From Oscillospiraceae bacterium (GTDB taxonomy: Bacteria > Bacillota > Clostridia > Saccharofermentanales > Saccharofermentanaceae): 64,000 nucleotides of DNA. Below the pieces are notes generated by a model. That model did no database searches, had not been told where the DNA came from, and was given only the letters and a program-made list of their open reading frames with translations. The position numbers and the translations under genes were made by a program. The stretch covers positions 1 to 64,000 of the forward strand of contig CACYMP010000008.1 in assembly GCA_902775565.1 (NCBI GenBank). Reading direction: 5' to 3'. Positions 60,252 to 64,000 of this stretch are shown here, piece after piece (position 1 is the stretch's first letter; each line of letters opens with the position of its first letter).

Positions 60252-61400
60252 TTATCTTCTCCACCTGTCTTTTCCGCTTTCTTTATAGTATCTTGACTTA
60301 GCCTCGTACATCATCTTGTCTGCTATAATTACGAGTTCTTCACAATTAGCATCCTTATTCTCTTCGGCCAGTGCAAATCCTATGGCAAGATGCATAGATT
60401 CGACCTTGTTGCCGTGCCAAGCCTTTACGCATTTGTTTAAGGATTCGGTGATTGTTTCGGCTTGTTTTCTGTTCATTCTTGAAAGCACTACGAATTCATC
60501 TCCTCCGGTTCTGTAAGCACATCCGGGAAAGAATTTCTCAATACATGAAGATGCACCCTGTATTAATTCATCGCCTGCATCATGGCCGAGATTATCGTTG
60601 ACTTCTTTCAAGCCGTTTATATCTATTGAGAATGCCACCATATCTTTCGGCATCTCATTATTGAAATTGTTTAATGCCATGGAATATGCATATCTGCTCA
60701 TTAATCCCGTAAGTGCATCCGTTGTGATCAGTACTTTTTGTTGCTCGATACGCTCGTCAGATTTCTGTTGCGATAACTCGGTAGTATGGATAAAAAGAAA
60801 CGCAGCACCAAGAGTCAAGGCCATGTATGAAGTCCTAATACCTCCACCAAATACTTCCTGAAGCGCAATTCCAAGAAGGATGAGAATCAATATCAAATAA
60901 AGTGACAATCTATTCTGCTTGCGAAAAGCCCTTCCATATATACCAAATTGTATTATTACTAAAAACACGATTACGAGGTACATTGCCATATACAAGCCAT
61001 AAAGCGACCCATGAGAATAAGTATTGTCAGAACTGATAACAGTCATCCACCCGGTGAAGAATGAAGTGAGCTGAAATAATGTATTAAAACCTATAACTCC
61101 GTACAAAATCTTCGTAATAACATTGCGGGAACGCATCTGCATTACAATCGCAACTCCCGACATCGGAGTAAAAACATAATCGCAACATTTCGCTATCCGA
61201 AGAAATATGCTGTTAATCTCAGTATTCCCGCTAATAAATATGCTTATCCATTCAGATAATGCAGAAACACCTATCAAAGCGTAAGTCAAATAATATATTG
61301 CTTTGTCTCTTTTCCCAAGTCTTTCATTTTCATGAACAAGAACGCATAGCAAAATCAAAGAGAGCATTACGCATATCATTACAGCTGAATAGTAATTCAT
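60252..61400 (-). CDS. membrane diguanylate cyclase (GGDEF)
   Basis: 382 residues. About seven TM helices (1-215) form a sensor region with no named domain. A linker (QQKSDERIEQQKVL) leads to a GGDEF domain (about 225-380) with DALTGLMSRYAY and intact YRTGGDEFVVL. This predicts synthesis of c-di-GMP. The RxxD inhibitory site is absent, so product feedback is not expected. No EAL or PilZ gene is in the window. Confidence 0.92.
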   Translation of the reverse strand: MNYYSAVMICVMLSLILLCVLVHENERLGKRDKAIYYLTYALIGVSALSEWISIFISGNTEINSIFLRIAKCCDYVFTPMSGVAIVMQMRSRNVITKILYGVIGFNTLFQLTSFFTGWMTVISSDNTYSHGSLYGLYMAMYLVIVFLVIIQFGIYGRAFRKQNRLSLYLILILILLGIALQEVFGGGIRTSYMALTLGAAFLFIHTTELSQQKSDERIEQQKVLITTDALTGLMSRYAYSMALNNFNNEMPKDMVAFSIDINGLKEVNDNLGHDAGDELIQGASSCIEKFFPGCAYRTGGDEFVVLSRMNRKQAETITESLNKCVKAWHGNKVESMHLAIGFALAEENKDANCEELVIIADKMMYEAKSRYYKESGKDRWRR

Positions 61401-61813
61401 ATTCTTTAATCCGTTAGTTCATTTAGTTAAAATATCTTCGACAAAGGACCTTCCTCTGTCATGGGTATTATAGCATGAGCTTTGTGTATAATTCTCAATC
61501 ATACCAACGACGTGGTCTTCCAATACTTGAATCACGTTTTTTACGTTCACTTTCCATCACAGATTCGGCTTCTGCTTGGGTTGCAAAGAGACGATACTTC
61601 TTAAGCCTTATTCCACTGCCATGATTCTGTATGCTTGCTTTAGCCGTTACTTACGTTATTTTATGTTCAAACAACCATAATTGAATGTTTCTTGATTATC
61701 GCGGCCAAAGTGTATGTTGCTGTACTTATTTTACTTCAAAGGTTTATTATGTATGCATGATCAAATTGAGGAGATGCGTTGCTTCTTTTACAACAGGTCA
61801 TTGGGAGGGATTT
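61401..61813. other. 413-nt intergenic stretch, A+T-rich
   Basis: It lies between the diguanylate cyclase and the CmpB-DUF2974 pair. It contains a minus-strand ORF remnant (61495-61650) and, near 61803, the GGGAGGG site of the next gene. No RNA gene or repeat was recognised. Confidence 0.6.
61495..61650 (-). pseudogene. 3' remnant of an unidentified gene
   Basis: An open stretch of about 50 codons on the minus strand ends at TGA (61495-61497). It encodes a basic peptide ending FATQAEAESVMESERKKR then a GRPRRWYD tail. It has protein-like composition but no start codon or ribosome binding site, and an in-frame TAA lies just upstream. It looks like the C-terminus of a decayed mobile-element or accessory gene; the parent family is not identified. 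Confidence 0.35.
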
Positions 61814-62734
61814 ATGATCTTTGGTATGACATTCTATCAGATGCTTTGGTATTTCCTGGAATACTCTTTTATTGGCTGGGTAGTAGAAGTCGTTTTCCAT
61901 GCCGTTACCATGGGAAAGATCATAAACCGTGGATTCCTGAACGGTCCCGTTTGTCCGATATACGGAACTGGCATGCTTGGCGTTCTAATGATTTCGAATC
62001 TGACGTCATCAGCTCTGGAAAAGGCCGGTGTCACTTCCAGATCGGTCCGGCAGCTTTGCATTTTTGCCGGCGGTTCGCTTTTTGCGACCATAGTTGAACT
62101 GGCCGGAGGATGGATACTTGACAAACTGTTCCACGCAAGATGGTGGGATTACAGCAAGCGGCGTTTTAATCTAAACGGCTATATTTGCCTTGAGTTTTCA
62201 ATCCTTTGGGGACTTGGCATCCTGTTTGTCGTCGAAATAGTCCATCCTTTTCTTGAGGTTGAACCTACGCACGGCATTATCGCGCATACTGTGGGAATAG
62301 TTTTGCTTTCTGTGTTTTATGTTGTTTTCGCGGCTGACGTCATAGTAACAGTTCTCACCGTAAGAGGCTTCAACCAAAAACTTGCCGAGATAGATGAGAT
62401 CAGCGCCGCCATTCATATCGGTTCTGATTACATTACCGAAAAAATCGGTGACAGAGCCTGCAAGACCACGGTAAAGGTCGAAGAAGGCATGCTCCAGGCA
62501 AAATTGGGTTGTGCAGAATTAAAAGACAAAGTAAGATCCGACAAAGAGGATTTTGAGACATTGACCGAAAACAGGCGAAGAGAACTGATCGCCAAACGCA
62601 ATAAACTGTTTGACGATCTTTCCGGGCAGTTCGGCATCGGCCGACTGCTCAAGGCTTTCCCGAATGCAAAACACGATAAGCATGCTGAAGTCATGAAGGA
62701 ATTAGTGGACAAATACATACGGGGTGCATTATGA
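61814..62734 (+). CDS. second CmpB-type membrane protein (PF06541)
   Basis: 306 residues. It has the same layout and landmarks as the protein at 32272-33276: IINRGFLNGPVCPIYG, ARWWDYSKRRFNLNGYICL, five or six TM helices, then a charged cytoplasmic C-terminus. The start MIFGMTFYQ is chosen because GGGAGGG lies just upstream; the frame is open further upstream without support. It overlaps the DUF2974 gene by 4 nt, so the two are made together. The role of the family is not established. Confidence 0.86.
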   Translation: MIFGMTFYQMLWYFLEYSFIGWVVEVVFHAVTMGKIINRGFLNGPVCPIYGTGMLGVLMISNLTSSALEKAGVTSRSVRQLCIFAGGSLFATIVELAGGWILDKLFHARWWDYSKRRFNLNGYICLEFSILWGLGILFVVEIVHPFLEVEPTHGIIAHTVGIVLLSVFYVVFAADVIVTVLTVRGFNQKLAEIDEISAAIHIGSDYITEKIGDRACKTTVKVEEGMLQAKLGCAELKDKVRSDKEDFETLTENRRRELIAKRNKLFDDLSGQFGIGRLLKAFPNAKHDKHAEVMKELVDKYIRGAL

Positions 62735-63885
62735 GCAACATTATTGATTACCTGGCATGGCGCGGAGATCTTTCTCTTGCAAATGACCCTTTCAACAGCA
62801 TCGACGCTTTGATACTGTCATGTCTGTCATATGTTAATCTTAAAGGGATCGTTCCCGGCTTCGGTGAAGGAAATATCACTGTAGAAGAGGCTGCCGGAAA
62901 TTTCTTTAAGATCCATACTGATGAAGAACTTGCCAAAGACAAATCGCTTATCAGTTTCGCACCGGCACTTTTCAGAGCCGTGGCCTCAACGGAGAGATTT
63001 AAAAACGCCAGTCTTTGCAATTTCGCAGATGATACTGACATATCAAGAGAGATCCAGTTTTCCGCAGTTGAGATCGATACGGAAGACGGTTTCTCCTTTA
63101 TCTCATTCAGAGGTACGGACGATACCATCGTCGGCTGGAAGGAAGACTTCAATCTGAGTTATATGACGGTTCCGGCTGAAAACGAAGCCTCATTGTATCT
63201 TCAGAAAGTCATGAGCGGACGTCAGTGCAGACTGCGTTTAGGCGGTCATTCCAAGGGCGGCCACCTTGCCATCTATGCGGCGGCAAAGGCACAGAAAAAA
63301 GATCAGGACATGATCGAACAGATATATAATTTCGACGGCCCGGGTTTCAATCATGAAGCTATGCAGACTGTGCCTTTCAAGCATATTCAGTCAAAGGTCA
63401 CGAAGGTAATCCCGCAGACTTCCATCATCGGCAGGCTTCTTGAAAACACAGTAGAACCCCAGGTGGTCAAAAGCAACGAAACAGGCATTATGCAACATGA
63501 TCCCATGTCATGGCAGCTTGAAGGAAAGATCTTTGAAACGTGCATGTCCACTGACAGGATCAGTGATCTGTTCGACGAAACGATGACCGGATGGCTCAAA
63601 GGCATGTCTTTTGACGATAGGAAGATATTTGTCGATGATCTTTTTTCCGTATTCGCGGCATCAGGCTGCGAATACCTGAGCGCAATGACGAAGATCGGAA
63701 TCAAGGAAAGGCGCGCCATGATCGAGCAGATGCACCGGATAAAGAATGAATCGAGTATCAAAGTCAGAACGCTCATCAAGCTTTTCTTCGTCAACTTCAA
63801 TGTTCTTAAAGACAACGTCGTAAAAGAAAAGAGCGAAGAAGGAAAAGGAAAACTGCAATTAAAGGATCATTTACAGAAATCCTGA
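62731..63885 (+). CDS. DUF2974 (Mbeg1-like) alpha/beta-hydrolase
   Basis: 384 residues. The family N-terminus DYLAWRGDLSL and DALILSCLSYVN is present. The nucleophile elbow GGHSKGGHLA is near residue 174 (GxSxG with Ser), preceded by ISFRGTDDTIVGWKEDF as in lipase-like folds. It is probably a cytoplasmic esterase or lipase; the substrate is unknown. Translation is coupled to the CmpB protein through ATGA. The last 30 residues are highly basic. Confidence 0.88.
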   Translation: MSNIIDYLAWRGDLSLANDPFNSIDALILSCLSYVNLKGIVPGFGEGNITVEEAAGNFFKIHTDEELAKDKSLISFAPALFRAVASTERFKNASLCNFADDTDISREIQFSAVEIDTEDGFSFISFRGTDDTIVGWKEDFNLSYMTVPAENEASLYLQKVMSGRQCRLRLGGHSKGGHLAIYAAAKAQKKDQDMIEQIYNFDGPGFNHEAMQTVPFKHIQSKVTKVIPQTSIIGRLLENTVEPQVVKSNETGIMQHDPMSWQLEGKIFETCMSTDRISDLFDETMTGWLKGMSFDDRKIFVDDLFSVFAASGCEYLSAMTKIGIKERRAMIEQMHRIKNESSIKVRTLIKLFFVNFNVLKDNVVKEKSEEGKGKLQLKDHLQKS

Positions 63886-64000
63886 ACTTGAAAACTCAAT
63901 AATTCAGACAATAAAAAGGCATCAAAAATCACAGTATATGGCGGACCACACATGTTTTTACCTTCGATGAATTATAAAACCTAATTAAAATTTTGTTTTC

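Overview
The window is a dense bacterial chromosome segment with moderate G+C and strong AGGAGG-type ribosome binding sites. It also has several TTG starts and extended -10 promoters. The gene content fits an anaerobic Gram-positive Clostridia member: pta-ackA, rubredoxin, RadA, QueT, DUF1015, CmpB-type membrane proteins, a DUF2298 'YYY' protein, many lipoproteins and Thr/Glu-rich exported linkers. A Ruminococcaceae- or Saccharofermentans-like gut or rumen lineage is my best guess, but the sequence alone does not fix the genus. Almost everything is core chromosome. No phage, insertion sequence or CRISPR array was found.

Layout. 0-6 kb (minus strand): start of GAPDH, a probably self-regulated XRE repressor, then trmB, a HIT protein, alaS and a WYL regulator. 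6.2-11.2 kb (plus): a coupled operon of DUF1015, a FAD oxidoreductase and a DUF2298 membrane protein. 11.2-17 kb (minus): class V aminotransferase and serA, then a GH32-like protein without its nucleophile, a pseudouridine synthase, a small alarmone synthetase and an orphan response regulator. 17.2-25 kb (minus): a 1236-residue membrane protein with a degenerate PP2C-like domain and a Gln/Gly/Tyr repeat tract, a DUF885 lipoprotein, a divergent ANL-fold protein and tRNA-Gly. 25-36.5 kb: CDF transporter, rubredoxin, a GT-C-like membrane protein, radA, ispD facing ispF tail to tail, then a minus-strand run from a Gfo/Idh oxidoreductase through QueT, an RsmC-like methyltransferase, a CmpB protein and Mrp to a thioredoxin-fold lipoprotein and ispF.

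36.5-49.4 kb (minus) reads as one eight-gene run: dgt, yfbR, a glucosaminidase, a cohesin/cadherin-like membrane protein, GtrA, folC, a single-pass Thr-rich protein and thrC, ending at a clear terminator. pcrA lies just upstream of it. 49.5-53 kb carries a barnase-like lipoprotein with its overlapping barstar gene, and pta-ackA followed by a structured 3' region. 53-57.4 kb holds an anchored extracellular protein, tmcAL, rpsT, a SpoU methyltransferase, a DUF4870 protein and tRNA-Pro. From tRNA-Pro to about 61.8 kb the DNA is more A+T-rich and accessory in character: an LRR surface protein, cupin plus AraC regulator, a diguanylate cyclase and an ORF remnant. The last pair is a second CmpB protein overlapping a DUF2974 hydrolase. 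63886-64000 holds nothing I can identify.

Points most worth following: the 1236-residue pseudophosphatase/prion-like/membrane protein; the membrane-anchored barnase with cytoplasmic barstar; enzymes that kept their fold but lost key residues (GH32, ANL, IspF, thioredoxin); and promoters with perfect palindromes in the -35/-10 spacer or over the -10.
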